This document shows positions 1-9,150 of a stretch of DNA of 64,000 nucleotides, one piece after another. The stretch comes from Orychophragmus violaceus. Lineage: Eukaryota; Streptophyta; Magnoliopsida; Brassicales; Brassicaceae. Location: assembly GCA_030180135.1 (NCBI GenBank), contig CM058230.1, positions 13,269,082 to 13,333,081 of the forward strand. Direction: 5' to 3'. A model generated the notes under the pieces. It saw only the letters and a list, made by a program, of their open reading frames with translations, did not search any database and had not been told where the DNA came from. The position numbers and the translations under genes are program-made. Every line of letters begins with the position of its first letter. Position 1 is the stretch's first letter.

Positions 1-638
1 AAAACTTAATTCTCACAATATTGCATTGTCAACCCGGTATTGAGATTGTGTCTACACACGTCTGCAGTCTCTTCTCTACCGACTTCTCACATACAAGCGA
101 CCAAGGACCCTAATTGGCTTCCTTCAATGATAAATGAATATAATGATCTTATTAAAACTCAGATGTGGTCTTTAGTACCACCGCCCGAAACTGCTAATGT
201 GGTTTATTCTTTGTGGTTCTCCAGGTTCAAGTTTGAATCCACCAGGAAGATTGTTCGCTATAAATCTCGCCTCGTGGCAAATAGGAAATCTCAAGAACTT
301 GGAGTTGATTTGTAATGATACCTTTACCCAGGTGTTGTCAAATGGCAATGATTCATGTTGACCTTTGTATCGCGTTATCTCGTCGTTGGCCGCTTCATCA
401 GCTTGATTTTAAAAGCGCGTTTCTTCATGGAGATCTTCAGGAAACAGTCTATATGAATAAACCGCCAGGCTTTCAAGACGAATCAAAATCGAACTATGTG
501 TGCTTACTTTACAAGTCCAATTATGGACTTAAACAAGCTCCTCGTGTGGGGTACATGCGATTTTTTTCTTATGCTCGGCGTGTTGGATTTAAAAAAAAGT
601 GTTAGTGACACTTCTCTCTTTATCATGAGTCGAGGTAC
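1..638 (+). pseudogene. Ty1/copia pol (reverse transcriptase) fragment, left half
   Basis: This is the N-terminal part of a copia reverse transcriptase, broken into two frames (about 40-315 and 315-605). Recognisable pieces are a YKSRLVA-type block, then LDFKSAFLHGDL and YMNKPPGF, then YGLKQAPR, which occur in this order in copia RT. The reading frame shifts near 315 and again near 560-600. The fragment stops at position 638, where an Athila-type LTR begins, and resumes at 8256 with the catalytic VDD block. The two halves were therefore one pseudogene before the later insertion. No LTR of this older element was identified in the window. It is inactive. Confidence 0.85.
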
Positions 639-1790
639 TGATAGGTCTAGTTTTATCCCTATTCTAACTGCAAGTGCACAGTGATGTAGTTGTAGTACTT
701 AGGGTATCGAATCCACAAGGACTCTGGTCACACGATAGATTATAGTAATTCAGATTTAAGCTAAGCGAAGCAATATTGGAAAACGGTAAACAAAATAGCA
801 AGTAAAGAAATCAAACGAGGGGGTTGTAAGCAATTAACGAAGGTGCCAGGTTTCGGGAGTTCTCAGGATATCAGGAATTCAGATAATCAAACAATCAAGA
901 TTCAATTTATAATGTTCTTGAACTAGAATCACGACGGTAAAACTAACCAGATGTCGCTGCGATAATTATCTATGTCTAACAACCTAGCAGACCAAATTCC
1001 TTTGCAAATCCTAGAGTTCTAAACATGCATTAATTCCAAGTTCGTTCGTTCACAATTTCTCTAAACCAAATTCCTTTGCGGATAGATAAATTGCTCACCA
1101 AATCAGATCTAGTTAAATAAACCAACTGTCGTTGCGTAAATCAACCTAGAATCAGTAATCTAAATGACCAGTTCAGATTAAGCATTAAGAACAGATTAGA
1201 TGAAGAACTAGATGACGAATCCAATAAATTAGTTAATCTAACATTCCTTCAAATCCCTAATGAGAATCCCTAACCTAACAAGAGATCTACTCAGACATAG
1301 CAATCATAACAGAAAACATAGTCAAAATAGATATCATAAATAATCAAGAGAATAAGAACAGGGGTTCGAAATCAAGTCTCTTTCGAGAACAAAACCAGCC
1401 CCTAACTCTCTCTGAAAATAAAACTTAGTTCTCAAAGCGTCGCCTAACAAGTGGCTGTAAAACCTAATTATAATCCTAAAACACGTTTTGGGGCTTCTTT
1501 GTAAATAGGGTGAACTTTTGGGCACAACTGCAATTTCATCATTCTTCATTAAACCGCCGAGTTTGGCCCATCTCACATATGCAACGACCGATGCATTCCT
1601 CAAATGTCCACAGAGAACTCTATCTCTCGGCCAAACACTCCAAAAAGCTCCAGAAAGTGCCATAATCACCAAATCTGCTCCAAATGTGCTTGTACCTAAT
1701 AAATACCTGAAAAGACTCTAAAACATAGTAAAAGACTCGATAAATAAGATATATACCATGGTTAAAAGCCCTAAAATCCATGGTATATCA
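639..1790 (-). repeat. 3' LTR of Athila A
   Basis: 1152 bp, starting TGATAGGTC and ending GGTATATCA on the plus strand. It is a near copy of 7076-8250. It lacks a roughly 21-bp segment holding one CGATCG-type unit that the other LTR keeps near 8027-8048. The open frames inside it (for example 1334-1672 and 1518-1721) recur in the other LTR and are not considered genes. Confidence 0.93.
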
Positions 1791-1806
1791 ACTCCCCCAC
1801 ACTTAG
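1791..1806 (-). promoter_or_regulatory. Polypurine tract of Athila A
   Basis: Directly next to the 3' LTR; read on the minus strand it is a purine-rich GTGGGGGAGT tract, the expected primer for plus-strand DNA synthesis. Similar copies of the CCCCCACACTTA core occur again at about 1965-1976 and 2716-2727. Confidence 0.8.
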
Positions 1807-1808
1807 CC

Positions 1809-1828
1809 TTTGCTTGCCCTCAAGCAAA
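1809..1828. other. Stem-loop beside the Athila A polypurine tract
   Basis: A perfect 8-bp stem (TTTGCTTG pairing with CAAGCAAA) with a 4-nt loop (CCCT), a few bases inside the polypurine tract. An equivalent stem-loop sits at the same place in the second Athila-type element (58491-58510). Confidence 0.75.
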
Positions 1829-3203
1829 ACAAAGAACTAAAATGTAGTCAAGAGGTTTGAAAACTTTCAGAAACTCTTTTCATCCTAAAAGTAACAACAC
1901 TCAGATTCCCCTTAGTAATCCACTGAAAGAATCACCTGCAAGATATCAAGACCAACATGTACTTCCCCCACACTTAGCAACTATCCTAAGTAAACTCCAC
2001 AATCACATTCACGCATTCAAATTTACCCTACTGACTTCTGCAAGTATTTAAGTGCGGTCTCACCTAAGGAGTATCGATCAAAGGGCACATGGATTCTTAC
2101 CTTGTCAGCTCTAGACCACCATACTATCTTTCTTTGGTCCCTTTCTTCTCTTTTCCCTTCCTTAGCATTCTGATTTTTCCCCATTGGGTATCATTTTATT
2201 TTTTTTTATCAGTGCTCTTCCCGTTAAGGGGTGTACTTTGGACACATTCCATGGATGCACAGGATATGATAGTTGTAGCTACCACTCCCAGAGACCACTT
2301 CGGAGTTACTAACTCATCCTCAATTTATTATCTTTTTTTTTATGGGAGGGGAGAAGGGAACCAAATAGGACAGGTTTACAGGCTGTGTCAGAACTAACAA
2401 GGGAATCCGACACAAAGTATACCAAGCCCTTAGGTGAGAAATTAAGTCAGTATTAAGGTAAAGTCAGTAAGAGGATCCTCTGATACCTGAAGTGATGTGG
2501 GTGTCCTCAGTGGGTTGATCTGTGTCTGGGTTTTCTAATAGTCATGGATCATCTGCAAACTAGCCCCAATGGTTACTTAAGTTCCTGCAAGTGCTGTTAA
2601 TCTTCTCAAAAAATCATTGTTTCTTACTTAAACTGGTTTTGACTCGATAAAACAAAAATTTCTCAGGAAAACATACTGACTCTAAGAAAACAGAAAGATA
2701 GATGTCAGTAGCACCTCCCCCACACTTAAAATACACTGTCCCCAGTAGTGTCAAGCGAAGGATTGGTAAAAATAAAGAAAGTGTTATGGATGTGTTGAGT
2801 TCTGTCTGATTTTTACCTCTGTTGCACAGGCATCGATCGTTGCATAAATGCATCGACCGTTGCTAGGCGATTTTTCATCGTGTGTCGATCGTTGCTCAGG
2901 ACCGCAACGATCGCTACAGTGCGATTTCGATCGTGTTGTAACGATCGACACATATTGTGTCGATCGACGCACTGCGATTTTTCGGATCAGTCAGCAGGTT
3001 AGCAAGTTAGTCCGTGAGAAAATCCAAATTTTCGAACCTGCAAGCTGTAAAACACTGAAAACAGGCAAAATCAAAGCAACTGATAATCCTCAAACAAACA
3101 CATCATCCAAACATAATCATCCTAAGAAAATCAAAAGAAAATGCAAAGAGAAAAAGAAAAACAAGAGAATACAGAACCGAATGTCTGAAAATGGAGACTA
3201 CGC
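1829..3203. other. 3' non-coding region of Athila A
   Basis: No credible gene. The open frames here are short, differ by strand and match no family I recognise. The region holds two further polypurine-like motifs and a CGATCG motif cluster. It corresponds to the untranslated stretch between the env-like ORF and the 3' LTR. Confidence 0.7.
2829..2990. repeat. CGATCG/CGACCG motif cluster 1
   Basis: At least six degenerate copies of a 10-12 bp motif of the form TCGATCGTTGCA, in both orientations, spaced by roughly 15-25 bp. Examples are ATCGATCGTTGC, GTCGATCGTTGC and AACGATCGACAC. The cluster is much richer in CpG than its AT-rich surroundings. Confidence 0.8.
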
Positions 3204-4703
3204 TCAGTCGCTATCATCATCTATCCCAACATATGGATCAGTACCGCCGGAATCCTCAGGAGAACGCTGTCTGCGTTGACTGGCAGGGACGGGCTGATGA
3301 ACCTGTGTCTGTCTCCTGCAAGTGCAGCCACGCATCCACTCCCAAATGGTCTTCAGTATCCCATCATGACGCTCTCTCCACTCAGCCTCAGACATCTCTC
3401 CAAGAGGAACTGAAGGGACAGGAAAAGGGACAATGTCATCAGTAGGGGCAGCATGTGCAGGCGCAGAGGAAGTAGAAGCTCGAGTAGAAGGCTCTCCCAG
3501 CGGATGAGCCAAAGAAGGGACTGTGCGCTGAGCTCTAACAAGAGGCTGAAATCTCAAGGCATCCAGCGTATCTATCCATGTCAAATCAGCAGCAGGAAGA
3601 TCCACTATGTGCCTCGCAGTGGCAGGGTCATAATAAACCCATACACGTCCCTCCTTGAGCCATGTAGGGCTCTGCAGGTGATTGAAATCGAGGAACTCCC
3701 TGTCATCATCGCACTCCGTACCCTCTAAGGGAATCCTGCAATGCCTGAAAATGGGAGTAAGCAGACTCCCTACTGACTCTGTGCCCACGCCATCAAATGG
3801 CTTCTTCTGCAGGTCGCATAGATGATGAGCAAAAGCAGCTCCCAAGTTGAGTCCTCTAGCGGGGTTTCTCAGATCAGTATCCCTGAAGTGCTCCCTCAGC
3901 CCAATAAACAGCATCTCCATCTCATTCTTCCGCATCTTGTTGGCTTCAAACTTGCACAACAGAGTAGATCCCAAGATGCGCAAGACGTATCTAAGGACCG
4001 GATGCCTAACCTGAATCACTGGGGAGGTCCGCGAGTTGTACCGCCCGTTGCCGATGTAATCCCAGAACTTCTGAGCCTCTGATGGTTCCCACGGAAGGGA
4101 CATATCTATGCGTGTCGGCTCAGTGCGGAACCCATAGATCCTGCAGATATCAAGAAGGGGAAATCAATACCTGGCTCCTAGACACATGAAGGTAAAGGTA
4201 CCTCCTGAAGCTTTCCTGCTATCTGGGTTTGGATAGACAACCCTGCAAGTGGCAAGCAGCTGCCTAACCAACTCCGGGTACAAGTCATAAGGTTGCATTG
4301 GCATTGTCCCCAGACCAATGCCTTTGCACAGTGCAAGAACCTGCTCATCAATGCCAAGACTCTTGCAAGTCGAGTAGTCTGAAAACTTAGTTGGCTTAAG
4401 ATTCATGCGACACCAACCATTATACAGCAGTGTATCATACTCATCCCAATACTCATGCAGTGGTCTCTCTGTAAAATCGTCGGACTTGAGCAGGTCAGTA
4501 ATATTATTTGGCCACTCTCTATCTGACTGGATATCTGTCATATCTGCTCGGGGCCAAGGTAGTGCTATCGCCGGACCAACCCTCACATAATCCTCAGGGT
4601 GCGGTGATTCTCGATGGAACCACTCTGGTGGTGGAATGTACTGACGTGTGGCGGTTGCTGCGGTGGCTCTGCGTTTGCGGGATTGTCGAGGAGGCATCTG
4701 CAT
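3204..4703 (-). pseudogene. Athila ORF-1 / env-like protein, one nonsense codon
   Basis: One continuous minus-strand frame of about 500 codons, broken by a single in-frame TGA near 4164-4166, after residue 179. The N-terminal half starts MPPRQSRKRRA, a basic segment, followed by an RPLHEYWDEYD-type stretch. The second half has an LRYVLRILGSTLLCKFEANKMRKNEMEML region and a Pro/Ser-rich, Arg-rich C-terminus. From memory this resembles the 'Arabidopsis retrotransposon ORF-1 protein' family of Athila elements, placed between pol and the 3' LTR. No clear signal peptide or membrane span was seen. The TGA would arise from a Trp codon by one G-to-A change, as expected of cytosine deamination in silenced DNA. 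Confidence 0.75.
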
Positions 4704-4743
4704 TCAAGAAATTAAAACAAATTAGTCTCGGCAAATTCTCTGT

Positions 4744-4812
4744 GAAATCGTCGAGCAACGATCGTTGCACGAGTGGCGACGATCGTTGCAAAGCGATTTC
4801 ACAGTCGCAAAG
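4744..4812. repeat. CGATCG motif cluster 2
   Basis: Two full GCAACGATCGTTGCA-like palindromes and two partial ones (GTCGCAAAGCAACGATTT) just upstream of the env-like ORF start on the minus strand, between the gag remnant and that ORF. Confidence 0.75.
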
Positions 4813-5164
4813 CAACGATTTAAATCGTGCCAAAATCAACCCAAAATCTCACAATCAGCAATAATAAATCTCTAATCACCCTAAATCAAGTCTATAATAA
4901 CAATGCAATCATCATTTTCAACCCAAAATTTCCTAATCCTAAAACCCTAAAATCAAATCCAAAAATGAAGAAATTGAGACACATAACCTTGGATTTGCTT
5001 CGAATGGATTAGAGATATAGATAAATCGTGTAAAAACAAGGGGAATAGGACTTTGAATCAACAAAAACGATGAAGAAATGAGTGATTTAGAGAGATGGAG
5101 TTTCGTGATGTACGGTCGGCGAAATGAACAAGAAGAGAAGAGAGAAAGGTTTAAGGTACTTACC

Positions 5165-5313
5165 TCGATCGTGGGTGCAATGACCGTTGCTAATGCGCAA
5201 CGAGCGTTGCTAGTGAACCGGGTCGATTCCGGTTTAGCTCAACGTACCTTAATTTTGCAATTTAAACCAATTGCAACGACCGTTGCAAATGAAGCAACGA
5301 TCGTCACACATCT
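5165..5313. repeat. CGATCG/CGACCG motif cluster 3
   Basis: Five degenerate copies, including TCGATCGTGGGTGCA, GACCGTTGC, GCAACGAGCGTTGC, GCAACGACCGTTGC and GCAACGATCGTCAC, in both orientations. Confidence 0.75.
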
Positions 5314-5481
5314 CCAGACTGTGTTCTGTATCTAAAAACTCAGCAAAAACAAATAAAAACATGAAATCCTAAGAAAAACACCAAAAATAAGAAATAGAAA
5401 TACTAGAACCTAATAGTGGGTTGCCTCCCACTCAGCGCTTGTTTTAAGTCATTAGCTTGACTTTTTGGAAGAAGGTCAGAC

Positions 5482-6959
5482 TCATGGGGGTTTCAACAAA
5501 GACTTTGAGTGTCTTTGTGAATGTCTTATCATCCATGGTGGTGTGTAAGCAGTAGCAGCATGAGATCGTCCAAGGAACGTAGGAAGGAATGTAGGGTGGG
5601 ATTGACACTTGGGTGGTGTAGAGCGTTTTCCTGCATTCACAGCATTGGAGTCAGGAGGTTTGAGTTTAGAAGGTGCATACCTTTGCTTTGGTGGAGATTT
5701 GATGTTCGGAGCTTTCCGCTTCTGAGTAGCTTTAGGTCCTGAAGATGTTAGAGTAGATTCCTGAGGAACTACCATCTCCTTATCCACCACTACCATGCAC
5801 TGAATTACATCTTTAGACCTTACAGGAGCTTTTGGGAATGGTATTGGAGGTTTATAGATCTTTTCCTTAACAACTCCACGAGGAATAAGTGAGTCTGGTT
5901 CTTCACGGTGTGCAACGATCGGCACACTTGGTGCAACAATCAATACAGGTGTTTCAGCTCGAGTTTCAACTTCTGTCTCGAGTTTCTCAGCTTCCTGGTC
6001 TAATTCAACAGTCCTAAACTCAAATTTCTCCTCTTGACTTGGTCCATTATCAGTCTGAACTATCCTAGCCAAAAGATCAATGTCAATCTCTGTTGAGTCT
6101 GGTCCATCGAAACTCTCAAACTCAGGAATTCAATCTCAGATTCTTCTCTGTTTTCCACAATTTCCATAGCCTTAACTTCAAGGTATGATCCCTGATTCAT
6201 CCTATGGTCAATCTGAACTGAGGTGGCGTTGACATGAGCTTTCTGAGCATTCTTATTTTTGGCATTATTTGAGATTTGATCCATCTGTGTATCCAGCAGC
6301 CTCATATGAGTGTTCAAGGACTCAAGCTTACTATTCAAATCAGTATACAAGGTCTGAATCCTCGAGTTGAAAGACACAGTGGTCTGTTGTTGTCCTTCAA
6401 GACATTTCTCCATCATGACTTCAAATCTGCTCTTATGTGTAGGTGCAGGAGATGTTGGGTGAGGTGAATAACCATAATCTCTCGATCTCGGAGCATAACT
6501 AAAACTTTGTCTCTGCTGATTTCAATACATCTGTTCATAATAATCAGCTCCAGCTATATAATTCACCTCTGCAAACTCCCCAGCTGCTGCATCAGCTCAG
6601 ATTTGTCCCTTCCTAAGTAGGATGCTGTGGATAGAATCAATTTTGTCTCTCATCTCAGCTATCTGTTCCACCAATGCATATGGTATGATGGGGTTTCCTT
6701 CCCCATCCAGTTTTTGACCCTTTGCGTTGCATATATGACCCTCTTGGTCTCGTAAAATGCCGTCTTTACTGCGAATCAGAATCACAGGCTCCATTAGACT
6801 GAAACCTGTTAAGTGCTCAAGCTCTCGGTATCTCTGATTTCGTCTTGTGTCGATCGATTCAAAGGGAGCGTCGATCGATGCAAGTTCGAAGATGTGACGA
6901 TCGACACACAGGACCATGTCGATCGTTGCAGGGCGATTACAGGCATACCTGAAACGCAA
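5482..6959 (-). pseudogene. Athila-type gag remnant
   Basis: Three minus-strand fragments. The first, 6597-6959, includes MEPVILIRSKDG. The second, 6060-6416, is coiled-coil-like with LYTDLNSKLESLNTHMRLLDTQM. The third, 5482-6072, has a KPPIPFP segment that in Athila gag-pol precedes the protease. The first two share a frame but are separated by stops; the third is in another frame. No capsid core, zinc knuckle or protease DSG motif is left. The rest of pol appears deleted between here and the env-like ORF. A CGATCG cluster overlaps the start of this remnant. Confidence 0.65.
6846..6945. repeat. CGATCG motif cluster 4
   Basis: Four or five copies (GTCGATCGATTC, GTCGATCGATGCA, GACGATCGACAC, GTCGATCGTTGCA) about 100-200 bp inside the 5' LTR of the element, in its leader/gag start region. 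They are translated as part of the gag remnant. Confidence 0.75.
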
Positions 6960-7051
6960 AAACAGAAAAAGAAAAAAATTAGTAACAAAAAAAGAAAAAC
7001 GAAAAATCTAGTCTAAACCCTAAGTTCAAATCTATCGAAGACTCAAAAGAG

Positions 7052-7069
7052 TCCCCGGCAACGGCGCCA
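7052..7069 (-). promoter_or_regulatory. Primer-binding site of Athila A
   Basis: On the minus strand this reads TGGCGCCGTTGCCGGGGA, 6 nt inside the 5' LTR. From memory this matches the 3' end of tRNA-Asp, the usual primer of Athila elements. Confidence 0.85.
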
Positions 7070-7075
7070 AAAACT

Positions 7076-8250
7076 TGATAGGTCTAGTTTTATCCCTATT
7101 CTAACTGCAAGTGCACAGTGATGTAGTTGTAGTACTTAGGGTATCGAATCCACAAGGACTCTGGTCACACGATAGATTATAGTAATTTAGATTTAAGCTA
7201 AGCGAAGCAATATTGGAAAACGGTAAACAAAATAGCAAGTAAAGAAATCAAACGAGGGGGTTGTAAGCAATTAACGAAGGTGCCAGGTTTCGGGAGTTCT
7301 CAGGATATCAGGAATTCAGATAATCAAACAATCAAGATTCAATCTATAGTGTTCTTGAACTAGAATCACGACTGTAAAACTAACTAGCTATCGCTGCGAT
7401 AATTATCTATGTTTAACAACCTAGCAGACCAAATTCCTTTGCGAATCCTAGAGTTCTAAACATGCATTAATTCCAAGTTCGTTCGTTCACAATTTCTCTA
7501 AACCAAATTCCTTTGCGGATAGATAAATTGCTCACCAAATCAGATCTAGTTAAATAAACCAACTGTAGTTGCGTAAATCAACCTAGAATCAGTAATCTAA
7601 ATGGCCAGTTCAGATTAAGCATTAAGAACAGATTAGATGAAGAACTAGATGACGAATCCAATAAATTAGTTAATCTAACATTCCTTCAAATCCCAAATGA
7701 GAATCCCTAACCTAACAAGAGATCTACTCAGACATAGCAATCATAACAGAAAACATAGTCAAAATAGATATCATAAATAATCAAGAGAATAAGAACAGGG
7801 GTTCGAAATCAAGTCTCTTTCGAGAACAAAACCAGCCCCTCAAACTCTCTCTGAAAATAAAACTTAGTTCTCAAAGCGTCGCCTAACAAGTGGCTGTAAA
7901 ACCTAATTATAATCCTAAAACACGTTTTGGGGCTTTTTTGTAAATAGGGTGAACTTCTGGGCACAACTGCAATTTCATCATTCTTCATTAAACCGCCGAG
8001 TTTGGCCCATATCGCATATGCAACGATTGACACCAAAGGTGTGTCGATCGATGCATTCCTCAAATGTCCACAGAGAACTCTATCTTTCGGCCAACCACTC
8101 CAAAAAGCTCCAGAAAGTGCCATAATCACCAAATCTGCTCCAAATGTGCTTGTACCTAATAAATACCTGAAAAGACTCTAAAACATAGTAAAAGACTCGA
8201 TAAATAAGATATATAGCATGGTTAAAAGCCCTAAAATCCATGGTATATCA
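7076..8250 (-). repeat. 5' LTR of Athila A
   Basis: 1175 bp, a near copy of 639-1790. It should carry the promoter, directed leftwards. It holds a TCGATCGATGCA unit plus a TTGACACCAAAGGTGTGTC half-palindrome (about 8027-8050) that the other LTR lacks in part. Scattered substitutions separate the two copies. Confidence 0.93.
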
Positions 8251-8255
8251 GGTAC

Positions 8256-9150
8256 TTCATATGCGTATCTTATGTTGTTTGTTGACGATATTGTTCTCAC
8301 GGCATCTTTGACAGCATTACTCAACGAGATCATCAACATTCGCACTCAAAATTTTCCATGACTGACCTCGTCTCACTTCATCACTTCCTCGGTTGAGCTG
8401 TCTCCCGGAGCTCACATGGTTTGTTCCTTCATCAACAAAACTATGTTGCAGATATCGTTCACTATGTTGGCACGACTCAGTCTAAACCGTGTCTCACACC
8501 ATTCGACATAAAGCCAAATATTATAGCGACAGACAGTCCACCTTTCAAGGATCTGACGCTCTATCTAAGTCTCGCCGGTGCACTGCAGTACCTTACTTTT
8601 ACACGCCTTGATATCTCTTATGTTGTACAACATGTTTGTCTATTCATGCATAACCCTCGTGAAGCACATTTTTCAGGCTCTGAAACGGATTTATGCTACC
8701 TTAAAGGTACGATATCACAAGGTCTTCAGCTATATAAGTCGTCTCTCACTCACCTAACCGCATACTCCGATGCTGATTAGGGTGGGTGTCTTGACACTCA
8801 ACAGTCCACGTCCGGTTACTGTGTATTCCTTGGAACTAATATGATATTTTGGTCTTCTAAGCGCCAACATAAGATCTCTCGGTATAGTGTTGAGGCCAAG
8901 TATCGTGGAGTGGTGAATGTTGTCGCAGAGCTCACATGGTTAAGAAACATGTTTCTTTAACTATGGTGTTCGTTATCCCGTGCCTCAGTCATCTTCTGCG
9001 ACAACATTAGTGCAGTTTATCTATCCTCGAATCATGTTCAACATCAATGGACTAAGCATGTCGAGATAGATATTCACTTCGTTCGCGAAAAAGTTACTCT
9101 GGATCAGATTAAAATCTTACACGAAGAGATTACCACCAACGTTGTTCCTT
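8256..9150 (+). pseudogene. Ty1/copia pol fragment, right half (RT catalytic block and RNase H)
   Basis: This continues the fragment that ends at 638. It begins with YLMLFVDDIVLTA, the YVDD-type RT catalytic box, passes through SLAGALQYLTFTRLDISYVV (8421-8780) and reaches an RNase H region containing AYSDAD, a stop, then QQSTSGYCVFLG and an SVEAKYRGV block. Stops and frameshifts occur throughout (near 8360, 8778 and 8957). The end is about 9150, at the sequence coding EITTNVVP. It is inactive and older than Athila A, which split it. Confidence 0.85.

Larger units (their letters stand above)
634..8255 (-). mobile_element. Non-autonomous Athila-type LTR retrotransposon ('Athila A')
   Basis: A complete element bounded by two LTRs (639-1790 and 7076-8250), both TG...CA, and flanked by a perfect 5-bp target duplication GGTAC (634-638 and 8251-8255). 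The primer-binding site lies beside the right LTR and the polypurine tract beside the left one, so it is transcribed leftwards. Inside are gag remnants (about 5482-6959) and an ORF resembling the Athila 'ORF-1/env-like' protein (3204-4703). No reverse transcriptase, RNase H or integrase is visible, so any movement needed proteins from elsewhere. By eye the LTRs differ at roughly 20 sites plus two short indels, older than the two copia insertions here. Assignment to the Athila lineage rests on the PBS and ORF resemblance. Confidence 0.9.

Noticed and set aside
1334..1721. Open frames in the Athila A LTR
   Set aside because: They recur only because the LTR is repeated at 7809-8132; no protein family and the frames differ between copies.
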